Origin: DATFXM01 sp035315885
GTDB lineage: Bacteria > Acidobacteriota > Blastocatellia > UBA7656
Reading direction: 5' to 3'
Length of the DNA: 64,000 nucleotides
Assembly (NCBI GenBank): GCA_035315885.1
Contig: DATFXM010000058.1
Location: forward strand, 1-64,000
The notes below the pieces were generated by a model. It did no database searches and was not told the origin of the DNA. It worked only from the letters and a program-made list of their open reading frames with translations. Shown here piece after piece: positions 8,687 through 17,146 of this stretch (position 1 is its first letter; each line of letters starts with the position of its first letter). Both the position numbers and the translations under genes were made by a program.

Positions 8687-10273
8687 ATGCTTGATGCAGT
8701 GATCGTCGGAGGCGGCCATAACGGGTTGATAACCGCTGCTTATCTCGCGCGTGCCGGACTAAGTGTCACGGTACTTGAAAAGCGCAAGGTAGTGGGCGGT
8801 GCGGCCGTCACCGAAGAAATCTGGCCGGGCTATAAAGTCTCGACCTTATCGTATCTGTGCAGTCTTCTGCAGCCGCGAATCATTGATGATCTCGAACTGG
8901 GAAAATTCGGCTACTATCTTTACCCGAAGGACCCCGCATTCTTCACCGCCTTTCCTGACGGACAACATCTCTTCTTTTGGCAGAGTCAGAAAAAGACCGT
9001 TGAAGAACTATCGAAGTTCTCGAAACGAGACGCCGAGAACTACCCGGAATACGAGGAACGACTCGCGAGATTAGCGGAGTGGGTCGAACATCTGCTGATG
9101 ACGACTCCGCCTAACATCGTACGGCGAAAGCTCGAAGACCTCATAGCTCTTGCTAAGATCGGTTACTCCACAATCAAATTTCGCGACGCGGACGTCCTCC
9201 ACCTGATCAAGATCATGACTCAGAGCGTTCGCGCGTATCTCGACGAGCGCTTTGAATCCGAGCAAATCAAAGCCACGCTCTCGACCGACGGTGTCATCGG
9301 AACAAACGGAGGTCCTTCGACGCCCGGTACCGCTTACATAATGCTGCACCACGTTATGGGTGGCGCGACAGGAATACGTGGACTGTGGGGTTTTGTGCGC
9401 GGCGGCATGGGCGCAATCAGCACTGCGATCGCCGCCTCCGCCCAAGCTCGCGGCGCGGTCATCAGAACATCCGCGTCAGTCTCTCGAGTATTGGTGAAGA
9501 ACGGGCGCGCTTATGGAGTGGTGCTTGAAAATGGCGACGAGATTCGGGCCCGGCTGGTCATCTCAAACGCCGATCCGCGAGTTACCTTTTTAAAGTTGAT
9601 CGAGGCTGCCGATCTGGAAGAAGAGTTTCGCGCCGCGGTCGACAAGATCCGGATTGAAGGTTGTTCGATGAAGATCAACCTGGCGCTCGACTGCCTCCCT
9701 GATTTCAAGGCATATCCAGGACGCGATGTCGGCCCGCACCACAAAGCAACAATTCACGTTTGTCCGTCGATGGAATACGTCGATCGCGCATGGGAAGATG
9801 CCAAGAAGGGCGAGCCCTCGACAAATCCTCTTGTAGAGATAACGATACCGACGACCTACGACGATTCCATCGCCCCGCCGGGCAAACACATAATGTCGGT
9901 CTTCGCGCAGTACGCCCCTTATTCGCTCAAGGACGGCAACTGGGATTCGATGAAGGAATGCTTCGCTGACCGTTGCATCGACGCACTTGCCGAATACGCG
10001 CCAAACATCAAAGACGCGATCTTACATCGACAGGTGGTGTCACCTCTCGATATGGAGCGCGAGTACAGCCTGACCGGCGGCAACATTTTCCATGGCGACA
10101 TGACCGTGGATCAATTGTTTTTCATGCGCCCGGTTGCGGGTTGGGCGCGCTACCGAACTCCTATCGCCGGGCTGTACCTTTGCGGATCGGGGACTCATCC
10201 GGGCGGCGGAGTGATGGGGGCGCCGGGATATAACGCTGCGCGCGAGATTCTGCGCGACTGGCGAGGCAACTAA
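8687..10273 (+). CDS. FAD-dependent oxidoreductase, phytoene-desaturase/PYROXD2-like
   Basis: A 528-residue flavoprotein. The N-terminal FAD-binding motif VGGGHNG (residues 7-13) with the following acidic end VLEKR, and the C-terminal FAD motif LCGSGTHPGGGVMGAPG, define the amine-oxidase/phytoene-desaturase superfamily; the overall pattern resembles the PYROXD2 group rather than true carotenoid desaturases. No carotenoid genes are nearby. Substrate unknown. There is no good Shine-Dalgarno sequence because an ACTCAGA tandem repeat abuts the start codon, which is odd and could reduce or alter initiation. Cytoplasmic; stands in the cassette bounded by family-B inverted repeats. Confidence 0.88.
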   Translation: MLDAVIVGGGHNGLITAAYLARAGLSVTVLEKRKVVGGAAVTEEIWPGYKVSTLSYLCSLLQPRIIDDLELGKFGYYLYPKDPAFFTAFPDGQHLFFWQSQKKTVEELSKFSKRDAENYPEYEERLARLAEWVEHLLMTTPPNIVRRKLEDLIALAKIGYSTIKFRDADVLHLIKIMTQSVRAYLDERFESEQIKATLSTDGVIGTNGGPSTPGTAYIMLHHVMGGATGIRGLWGFVRGGMGAISTAIAASAQARGAVIRTSASVSRVLVKNGRAYGVVLENGDEIRARLVISNADPRVTFLKLIEAADLEEEFRAAVDKIRIEGCSMKINLALDCLPDFKAYPGRDVGPHHKATIHVCPSMEYVDRAWEDAKKGEPSTNPLVEITIPTTYDDSIAPPGKHIMSVFAQYAPYSLKDGNWDSMKECFADRCIDALAEYAPNIKDAILHRQVVSPLDMEREYSLTGGNIFHGDMTVDQLFFMRPVAGWARYRTPIAGLYLCGSGTHPGGGVMGAPGYNAAREILRDWRGN

Positions 10274-10280
10274 ACGTGTC

Positions 10281-10432
10281 GAACGGTTTCGGGTTTAGGG
10301 TCGAACGGTTTCGAGTCTCGGGTTTCGGGTTTCGGGTTCGTTAGATTCAGTATGACTCTATCTCACATTAGGCGTCTTTCGAGTCTCCATCTAATGAACC
10401 CTAAACCCTAAACCCGAAACCCTAAACCGTTT
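10281..10432. repeat. Inverted-repeat element family B, copy 2 (opposite orientation)
   Basis: Arms of GGGTTTCGGGTTTCGGGTT (about 10320-10340) and CTAAACCCTAAACCCGAAAC (about 10400-10424). The core contains CTTTCGAGTCTCCATCTAA, the exact reverse complement of 19 bases in copy 1, and a shared CAGTATG. Copies 1 and 2 thus form a large inverted pair around the DinB and FAD oxidoreductase genes. Confidence 0.8.
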
Positions 10433-10563
10433 TCCAGCCATTCGTGGTAAAAATCATATTGCGCACCGGGTGGCCGGCACATATTATGTGCGCCTCACTC
10501 GGCGAGATCGTGTGGCTCGCCCAGTTCAACAAACAAAAAAACAAAATAACAGGAGCAGATTCG

Positions 10564-10953
10564 ATGAAGAAACTTTTTGTTCTTCTGTCCGTTTTGACGC
10601 TGGTGGTTGTTGCCGGCGCCCAGAACAAAAACACTTCGGTCAAGTCCAAAGCCGCCAAAACCGCCACAGACTGTGCCGGGGTTGACGACTCGAAGCTCAC
10701 CGCGGACGTCAAAGAGAGGCTGTCGAATACGCCGTCTCTCAAGGATTTCAAAATTGATGTTTCAGTGAGCGGCGCGGTCGTGACCCTCACCGGTTCGGTG
10801 AAGACTGGACTGAACAAGGGCCTCGCGTCTTCTCAAACCAAGCGTGTCCCATGCGTAAAGAAAGTGGAGAACAAGCTGACAGTGGAGGCTAAGCCTGAAG
10901 GCAACAGCAACCGCAAGCCCAAGTCAAAGAAGACTCCGAATAAGAACGCGTAG
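10564..10953 (+). CDS. BON-domain exported protein
   Basis: A 129-residue protein with a signal peptide (residues 1-18, KKLFVLLSVLTLVVVAGA) and one BON domain at about 48-105 (DVKERLSNTPSLKDFKIDV, GAVVTLTGSV, KKVENKLTVE), as in OsmY-type periplasmic proteins that associate with membranes or polymers. The tail is Lys/Asn/Pro-rich. ATG 10564 follows ACAGGAGCAGATTCG, a good ribosome-binding site; the open frame upstream is not coding. Osmotic or envelope stress is a family-level guess. It converges on the DUF885 gene across a palindrome at 10964-11048. Confidence 0.85.
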   Translation: MKKLFVLLSVLTLVVVAGAQNKNTSVKSKAAKTATDCAGVDDSKLTADVKERLSNTPSLKDFKIDVSVSGAVVTLTGSVKTGLNKGLASSQTKRVPCVKKVENKLTVEAKPEGNSNRKPKSKKTPNKNA

Positions 10954-10963
10954 TTTCTAACTT

Positions 10964-11048
10964 CGTAGTCCCGCTTTGAGCCGAAGCCCATGATGAAGAC
11001 CCAGTCTCATTCAATCCTGAATGTCTTCCGGCTGAAGGCGGGACTACG
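10964..11048. repeat. Palindrome between convergent genes (family F)
   Basis: Arms 10964-10986 and 11025-11048 pair as CGTAGTCCCGCTTTGAGCCG against CGGCTGAAGGCGGGACTACG with few mismatches, loop about 38 bases. Its place between the 3' ends of two convergent genes suggests transcript-end protection or bidirectional termination, though no U-tract is present. Confidence 0.7.
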
Positions 11049-11055
11049 AACACTT

Positions 11056-12858
11056 TCACTCGAGCAGTTTCCCTTTGTCACCAGGCATGAGCATCTGCCG
11101 CTGAATCCAGAGCGGAGCGTAGCCGTTGGACAACAGCCTGTTGTGAAAGTCCTCAAGCGAAAAGTTGTCGCCCTGGTAGTGCTGATAATCGCTGCGCATC
11201 TTTAGAATCGCAAGTTTGCCTACAGAGTAAACGAGATAAAGCGGGTCGAACGTACCGCGGCTCGCTTCGATCTTCGCAGGCGTCTCACCCATATAACCGT
11301 TATCGATGAAAAACCGCGTTGCCTGCTGCACAGTCATGCCGGCGGTGTGCAGCCGGATTCCGCACTCGAACCTGCACAATCGAAGGAGCGCGTCGGCAAG
11401 CTGGCCAAGACGCAGCTTCGGATCGCCGTCGCCAAATCCTTCGTCAAGCATCATCTGCTCGGTGTAATGAGCCCATCCCTCGACAAAACTGCCGGGCAAG
11501 AACGCGACCGTCCGCCTGACAACCGACTCGACGCGGTTCAGATATTCTCCTTGCACGAAATGACCGGGATACGCTTCGTGTATCGACGTTGTCCAAAGCT
11601 GCGCATCGTTGACTGAGGCGAGATACTCTTGCTTCTGTTTGTCAGTCCATGACGGGTCGACGTCGGTGATCATATACCTCGACGGCAGAGGCCGAGTCTC
11701 GAACGGCCCGGGCGTCCACATACTTGCTGTCGACCAGCGCATGAAATCCGGCGACTGGGACACCTCAACGTGAACGTCACGAGGCAGCCCGACAATGTGT
11801 TTGTCCTGAATGAACTGAAGCAGTCGCTCGAGCCTGTTTCGCGCCTCGCGGACCAGCGTCCCCGGACTGGGATGTTCCTTCTGCACCTCGGCCCAAACCG
11901 TCGCCGCGCTTTTGTTAGGATCAATCAAAGCAGCGGTGTGCCTGAACTCCGTCTGAGTCTTCGCAAGCTCGCGGTCGGCGATCTTCAGCAAGGCGGAGAC
12001 CGGCATATCGATGCCTTCCTCGTACCTGAGTCGGGCTTCGTAGTTGTGCAGGCCGATGGCGAAGCTCGGCGTCGGATCAGGCTTGATCTGCTCCAGCAGT
12101 TTGATGTGCTTCTCTATTGCCTCGGACGCTACGCGAGTCGACTTACTGAAATCTTTCTTGAGAGCTGGATTGGCCACCGACTTGAACGCGGTGGGCAATT
12201 CTTTCTGGATGAAGCTCAACATGCCTCGGTTGTTCTCGATCGCGACTCGCAACAGAGTTGCATCCGGTCTGTGAACGTTTGCACGAGCGTCTTCCAGGAA
12301 TCGAGGGATCTGCTTTTCCTTCGATATGAGATGCTTGAGCCGAACCTCTGCAGGCGCGTACTCAAAGATGACCAGCGGCAACAACGCCGTAGACAAAACT
12401 TCAGTGTACATTGCCGGATTTCGCTCAAAGGCTTTGATCTGCTCGAGCTCCAGAAGCCTTGAGGACACGTTCGATGAAATGATCTGGTAGTCGAACAGAT
12501 CTGACAGGCCGAGCTCCAGCCTGGGAATTTTGGCAATCTTGGATTGAAAATGCCTTATCGCTGCCACTTCCTCCGCGATCGCCAGCGGGCTGAAGTCTTC
12601 GAGCTTATCGTCCCAGGCATGCACTCCGCTGGACAAAGCGAGGGATGGATGACGACTGTGCAGATCGTCAATGTACTCCCTGACCAGTGAAGGAAACGTT
12701 GCAGCCGCCATCTCGCTTTTTGTCTCGCCTTCCTGCCCTTTCCTCTTTACCAATGCGAGCGCCGAACAAACACTTGTCGCCATCAGTACTGCCGCGATCA
12801 CGCTTTTACCGATGACCAGACACGAACCATCCAGTCGAGACCTCACCTTTATTTTCAA
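11056..12858 (-). CDS. DUF885 family exported metallopeptidase-like protein
   Basis: About 600 residues, DUF885 family, resembling zinc gluzincin peptidases. The key motif HEAYPGH (residues about 427-433) is followed by GWAHYTEQMM carrying the third ligand, as usual for the family. A hydrophobic stretch at about 19-37 (SVIAAVLMATSVCSALA) is a signal peptide, so it probably acts in the periplasm or outside. The start is uncertain: the frame opens at TTG 12888 inside proC; I prefer TTG 12858 behind GGAAAGG, and GTG 12846 is another option. proC lies immediately upstream on the same strand, so the two are likely co-transcribed. Substrate unknown. Confidence 0.85.
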   Translation of the reverse strand: MKIKVRSRLDGSCLVIGKSVIAAVLMATSVCSALALVKRKGQEGETKSEMAAATFPSLVREYIDDLHSRHPSLALSSGVHAWDDKLEDFSPLAIAEEVAAIRHFQSKIAKIPRLELGLSDLFDYQIISSNVSSRLLELEQIKAFERNPAMYTEVLSTALLPLVIFEYAPAEVRLKHLISKEKQIPRFLEDARANVHRPDATLLRVAIENNRGMLSFIQKELPTAFKSVANPALKKDFSKSTRVASEAIEKHIKLLEQIKPDPTPSFAIGLHNYEARLRYEEGIDMPVSALLKIADRELAKTQTEFRHTAALIDPNKSAATVWAEVQKEHPSPGTLVREARNRLERLLQFIQDKHIVGLPRDVHVEVSQSPDFMRWSTASMWTPGPFETRPLPSRYMITDVDPSWTDKQKQEYLASVNDAQLWTTSIHEAYPGHFVQGEYLNRVESVVRRTVAFLPGSFVEGWAHYTEQMMLDEGFGDGDPKLRLGQLADALLRLCRFECGIRLHTAGMTVQQATRFFIDNGYMGETPAKIEASRGTFDPLYLVYSVGKLAILKMRSDYQHYQGDNFSLEDFHNRLLSNGYAPLWIQRQMLMPGDKGKLLE

Positions 12859-12868
12859 TCCGCCTTTC

Positions 12869-13693
12869 CTATTTCTTGACGTCTTCAACCAGTTCCCTGG
12901 CGCGTTGAGTCGCCTTCACAACCGCTTTTATCAATGTGACTCGTAGACCGCCTTCTTCAAGCTCGAGTATACCGTCGATGGTGCAGCCGGCCGGCGTCGT
13001 TACCATGTCCTTGAGCTTCGCAGGGTGCTCCGCCGTTTCGAGCACCATGGAACCTGCGCCTACAACTGTTTGTGCCGCGAGCTCGGTCGCAACGTCTCTT
13101 GGAAGTCCGACTTTGACTCCCGCTTCCGCGAGGGACTCGATCACTATGTAGATGAAGGCGGGTCCGCTTGCTGAGAGCCCGGTGATCGCATCCATGTGCT
13201 TTTCGTCAGCGACGACAGTCCGTCCGACTGAATCGAAGATGAACTTCGCCAGAGACACGTCTGCGGCGGTCGCGTATTTTCCGGGAGCGATTCCGGTCAT
13301 GCCTTTGTTGAGCTGACTCGGAGTATTCGGCATAGCGCGAATGACCGGAACTGCTGCTGACAGATGACTCTCAATGACGCCGGTACTAACCGAGGCCGCA
13401 ACCGATATCAGAAGCTGCGAAGGTCTAAGGGACTCGCCAATCTCATTGAGCACCGCGGGAACGGTTTGCGGCTTGACGCTCAGAATGACAACGTCCGCCT
13501 GTGCTGAGGCGTCGCGATTCGAGAGCGTCCCCTCGATTCCGAAACGATCGCGAATATAGTCCAGACGGATCTGATGACCTGCTGTGACGCGAATGCTACC
13601 GGGCTCGGTCACTCCAGCTTGCAGCAAGCCTTTGATCAAGGTCTCGCCGAGTTTCCCCGCTCCCAGGACCGCGAGTCTCTTCTCTCCGAGCAT
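12869..13693 (-). CDS. proC: Pyrroline-5-carboxylate reductase
   Basis: A 274-residue enzyme reducing 1-pyrroline-5-carboxylate to proline with NAD(P)H, the last step of proline synthesis. The Rossmann motif VLGAGKLGETL opens the protein; the C-terminal helical dimer domain shows the signature SGPAFIYIVIESLAEAG and TTPAGCTIDGI. Length equals typical ProC. ATG 13693 follows AGGAGTCACAAA; the upstream in-frame start at 13753 is unlikely. The stop is close to or overlaps the start region of the DUF885 gene. Confidence 0.96.
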   Translation of the reverse strand: MLGEKRLAVLGAGKLGETLIKGLLQAGVTEPGSIRVTAGHQIRLDYIRDRFGIEGTLSNRDASAQADVVILSVKPQTVPAVLNEIGESLRPSQLLISVAASVSTGVIESHLSAAVPVIRAMPNTPSQLNKGMTGIAPGKYATAADVSLAKFIFDSVGRTVVADEKHMDAITGLSASGPAFIYIVIESLAEAGVKVGLPRDVATELAAQTVVGAGSMVLETAEHPAKLKDMVTTPAGCTIDGILELEEGGLRVTLIKAVVKATQRARELVEDVKK

Positions 13694-13796
13694 TTTGTGA
13701 CTCCTTAGTTCTTCAAATTGCTTCGTCCCATTGTCATCGAAGGTCTCGAGCAATGTTTATAGCTGGTTTCGACGATCCAACGCAAAGATGCAGGGC

Positions 13797-13990
13797 GGAA
13801 GGTCGGAGATGAGGGGATGAGGAGAAGGGCGAAGGGGCCAAGGGGGCGACCCGGAGACGCGGGGAGGAGGGACGCGGGGACGTGGAGAGGAGGAGGTGGC
13901 ATTATGCTCGGAGACGGCGAGAAATGCAGACATCGAAGAGGTCTGCTCCGTGTCGCCCCTTCGCCCCTTTGCACCTTCCCCTCATCTCAC
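13797..13990. repeat. Palindromic repeat family A, copy 3
   Basis: Left arm rich in GATGAGGGGATGAGGAGAAG and GGGACGCGGGGACG units (13797-13890), right arm CGCCCCTTCGCCCCTTTGCACC (13955-13985). It fills most of the 370-base gap between the divergent proC and cysK genes, so both promoters must lie beside or within it. I could not pick a convincing -10/-35 pair. Confidence 0.7.
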
Positions 13991-14066
13991 TTTCCGCCGC
14001 TTTGCGCACCTCTGCTTAATCCTGCTAGGCTACGCATTCAAATAAACCTGTCACCGGGACATTCAC

Positions 14067-15011
14067 TTGCTAAACCGACCAAAGATCTGCAACGACATTC
14101 TCGAAACGATTGGACACACACCGCTGGTACGCCTCAATCGGCTTCCCCGCGCGGGCTCCGCCGAGGTTCTGGTCAAACTCGAGTCCTTCAACCCAATGAG
14201 GAGCGTCAAGGACCGCATCGGGTTCTCCATGATCGATGCCGCCGAACGCGAAGGCAAGATTGCGCCCGGCAAGACGACAATCATCGAGCCTACGTCCGGA
14301 AACACCGGCATCGGCTTGGCGATGGCCGCCGCGGCCAAGGGCTACCGAATGATTCTGACGATGCCTGATTCAATGAGCGTCGAACGCATCAGAGTTCTGC
14401 AGGCGTTAGGCGCTGAAATCGTACTCACTCCCGAGAAACTACAGATGAAGGGCGCGATAGCAAGAGCCGAAGAGCTGCTCCTGGAGATTCCCGACAGCTT
14501 CATGCCGCAGCAGTTCGACAATCCAGCCAATCCTTCAATTCATCGCGAGACTACCGCTGTAGAAATAATCGACGACACCGATGCGCAGCTTGATGCCTTC
14601 GTAGCAGGTGTCGGCACAGGTGGAACGATCACAGGAGTGGGTGAGACGCTCAAAGAGCGGCTGCGGGACGTCAGGATCATCGCAGTCGAGCCCAAAGATT
14701 CCGCAGTGCTGTCGGGTGGACCACCCGCACCCCATCTCATCCAGGGCATCGGCGCCGGATTCATACCTTCAGTCCTCAACATGGAAATAATCGATCGCAT
14801 CATTCCCGTCGAGTATCAGGATGCGAAGGACACTGCGCGCCGTCTGGCGCGCGAGGAAGGAATCCTTTGCGGCATCTCGTCGGGAGCTGTCTGTTGGGCG
14901 GCCTTGAAAGTGGCCACCGAGATGACTACCGGGCAGCGAGTCGTCGCAGTGCTGCCCGACCTCGGGGAGAGATATTTGACAACCGATCTGTACGCATTCG
15001 ACGCGGAATAA
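14067..15011 (+). CDS. cysK: Cysteine synthase (PLP-dependent)
   Basis: A 314-residue O-acetylserine sulfhydrylase-type enzyme making cysteine from O-acetylserine and sulfide. The PLP-lysine lies in NPMRSVKDRIG (Lys49), the substrate loop is PTSGNTGIGLA and the phosphate-binding loop GTGGTITG; GISSGA near the C-terminus is also conserved. Length is typical (about 310). The apparent start is TTG 14067, without a strong Shine-Dalgarno sequence; no closer ATG precedes the conserved IGHTPLVRL. CysK versus CysM is inferred from overall match only. The YfiT-like DinB gene follows 18 bases later, suggesting an operon linked to thiol metabolism. Confidence 0.94.
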   Translation: MLNRPKICNDILETIGHTPLVRLNRLPRAGSAEVLVKLESFNPMRSVKDRIGFSMIDAAEREGKIAPGKTTIIEPTSGNTGIGLAMAAAAKGYRMILTMPDSMSVERIRVLQALGAEIVLTPEKLQMKGAIARAEELLLEIPDSFMPQQFDNPANPSIHRETTAVEIIDDTDAQLDAFVAGVGTGGTITGVGETLKERLRDVRIIAVEPKDSAVLSGGPPAPHLIQGIGAGFIPSVLNMEIIDRIIPVEYQDAKDTARRLAREEGILCGISSGAVCWAALKVATEMTTGQRVVAVLPDLGERYLTTDLYAFDAE

Positions 15012-15029
15012 TGCAAGGAGCCAACGAAA

Positions 15030-15557
15030 ATGACTGACCTTCGCTTTCCGATCGGCAAGGCTCAACTCGAGCGCGACCTGACCGGCGCAAGGCGCCGCGA
15101 GTTGATCGACCAGATTGCGGCGGCGCCTGAAAACTTGAGAAAGGCAGTCCTCGGTTTGAAAGAAGAGCAGCTTGATACCGAGTACAGACCCGGCGGCTGG
15201 ACGGTGCGGCAGGTTGTTCATCACGTGCCCGACAGTCATTTGAACTCGTACATCCGATTCAAGCTGGCGCTGACCGAAGACGAGCCTACAATCAAGCCTT
15301 ACGACGAGGCGGCCTGGGCTGAGCTTCTAGAGGCTCGAACCGCACCCCCGGAAATATCACTCGGGTTGCTTGATGCGCTGCACCAACGATGGGTTCTTCT
15401 GCTGCGGGAGATGAGTTCGGGCGACTATCAACGAACCCTCAGGCATCCGGAGATCGGACAGCTCTCACTCAACGAAGTGCTCTGTATCTATGCGTGGCAT
15501 GGTCGTCATCACACCGCGCACATCACCGCACTCCGCGACCGGATGGGCTGGAACTAG
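15030..15557 (+). CDS. YfiT/BstA-like DinB-family metal-dependent transferase
   Basis: A 175-residue DinB-fold protein closely resembling the YfiT group: RPGGWTVRQVVHHVPDSH with His residues, then KPYDE, and the C-terminal HGRHHTAH provide the usual three-His metal site. Relatives include bacillithiol-S-transferases, which add low-molecular-weight thiols to toxins. Its position directly after cysK (18 bases) and before aroDE (18 bases) suggests co-transcription; a thiol-related role fits the cysteine synthase neighbour but is inference. ATG 15030 follows AAGGAGCCAACGAAA, a clear ribosome-binding site. Confidence 0.9.
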   Translation: MTDLRFPIGKAQLERDLTGARRRELIDQIAAAPENLRKAVLGLKEEQLDTEYRPGGWTVRQVVHHVPDSHLNSYIRFKLALTEDEPTIKPYDEAAWAELLEARTAPPEISLGLLDALHQRWVLLLREMSSGDYQRTLRHPEIGQLSLNEVLCIYAWHGRHHTAHITALRDRMGWN

Positions 15558-15575
15558 CCGACACTCAATTGAATT

Positions 15576-17090
15576 ATGCAAAGAACTGCTCGCGTCTGCG
15601 CGGTGATCACCGAAGAGACGACCGCCGGTGCGCTGCGAGCACTTCAGGAGTCGGCGCGTGTAGCGGATCTCGCGGAGATTCGACTGGACTACCTGCGTGA
15701 CTTCGATTTTGGCGAGCCGCGGAATCTGTCTGTGTTCCTCGAACGCCAGCCGCTTCCGGTGATCATCACCTGCCGGGATGTGGATGAGGGCGGACACCAA
15801 GCGCTGGACAACGACCTGCGCCTTCGGCTGCTTGCGGAAGCCAGCCGAACCGCGGACTACTCCGACGTTGAAGCCGTCCACTACGCTCGGCTCATTGAGC
15901 TCGGCGCCGATACCTCGCGGCTGATTGTCTCTTATCACAATTTCAAAGAAACCCCTGCCGACCTCGATTCAATTTATGATCGACTAGTGTCGTTCCCGGC
16001 GGCAATCCACAAAATCGCCACGTTGGCGCAACACGCCAGCGACTGCTTAGCACATTTCAAGCTTCTGGAAAGAGCTCAGCGGGAGCGTCGAGATCTCATT
16101 GCGATTGCGATGGGACATCGCGGGATAATCTCGCGACTACTGGGGCCGAGTCGAGGAAGTTTTCTGACTTACGGCTCTTTCGGTCGAGAAAAGGAAAGCG
16201 CGGCGGGCCAGCTCACTTGCCGGGAGATGACCAGGAGATATCGCATTCGCGATCTCTCAACTAAGACTAGAATGGTAGGAATCATCGGCCGTCCGGTTGC
16301 TCATTCGGCGTCTCCAGCGATGCATAACGCGGCGTTCGCTGAAACCGGCCTTGATTTCGTCTACGTGCCTTTTGAGGTCGACGACGTGAATGAGTTTGTT
16401 CGGCGAATGATTCTCGTGTCGACTACGGAGTCTGGTCTCGACTTTCGAGGCCTGAGCGTCACGATTCCGCACAAGTCCGCGATATTGAATTTGGTCGATG
16501 AGCTGGACCCCATAGCTAGCGCGGTGGGCGCAGTGAACACGCTGGTGATAGATCATGGAAAACTCCATGGGTACAACACCGACGTGCGCGGCATGCTGGC
16601 ACCGCTTGCTGAAGTGCTGTCAATCGAAGATCACAGCTTTGCGGTTATCGGTGCGGGCGGTGCAGCACGAGCGGTTATCTGCGGATTAAAGTCTCGCGGC
16701 GCGCGTGTTGAGGTCTTTGCGCGTGACCCAGCGAGGGCAAGCGGGATCGCCGGCGATTTCGACGTCAAGATCAAGCGTCTCGATGATCTGCATAAGAGCG
16801 AGGCTACTGTACTGATCAACGCGACTCCGGTCGGAATGCATGGACACAGCGAGGGAGTGAGCCCCGTATCTCCTGACGTATTTGAGGGACGAATTGCCGC
16901 CTATGACCTGATATACAATCCGGCCGAGACTCAGTTCCTGAAGGACGCCCGCGAGCGTGGTTGTCTCACGCTCAGCGGCATGGAAATGCTGGTGACTCAG
17001 GCTGCCGCGCAGTTCGAGCTCTGGACCGGAAGGAGCGCTCCGGTTGAAGCGATGCGCAAGGCATGCCTTGAGTATCTCGCTGAAAGCTGA
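15576..17090 (+). CDS. aroDE: Bifunctional 3-dehydroquinate dehydratase / shikimate dehydrogenase
   Basis: A 504-residue fusion catalysing steps 3 and 4 of the shikimate pathway. Residues about 1-220 are a type I dehydroquinase: EIRLDYL, ITCRD, the His in SYHNFKE and the Schiff-base Lys in IHKIATLA. Residues about 230-504 are an AroE dehydrogenase: GRPVAHSASPAMHN binds shikimate, TIPHK holds the catalytic Lys, YNTDVRG the catalytic Asp, and GAGGAARAV binds NADP. The fusion is known from plants, Chlamydiae and some other bacteria, separate genes being more common. It is the third gene of the cysK-yfiT-like-aroDE run. Confidence 0.95.
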   Translation: MQRTARVCAVITEETTAGALRALQESARVADLAEIRLDYLRDFDFGEPRNLSVFLERQPLPVIITCRDVDEGGHQALDNDLRLRLLAEASRTADYSDVEAVHYARLIELGADTSRLIVSYHNFKETPADLDSIYDRLVSFPAAIHKIATLAQHASDCLAHFKLLERAQRERRDLIAIAMGHRGIISRLLGPSRGSFLTYGSFGREKESAAGQLTCREMTRRYRIRDLSTKTRMVGIIGRPVAHSASPAMHNAAFAETGLDFVYVPFEVDDVNEFVRRMILVSTTESGLDFRGLSVTIPHKSAILNLVDELDPIASAVGAVNTLVIDHGKLHGYNTDVRGMLAPLAEVLSIEDHSFAVIGAGGAARAVICGLKSRGARVEVFARDPARASGIAGDFDVKIKRLDDLHKSEATVLINATPVGMHGHSEGVSPVSPDVFEGRIAAYDLIYNPAETQFLKDARERGCLTLSGMEMLVTQAAAQFELWTGRSAPVEAMRKACLEYLAES

Positions 17091-17146
17091 CCTTCGCCTG
17101 GATGATGAAGTTGCTTAGGATTCTCGTTGTGGATGAGACGAATTAA

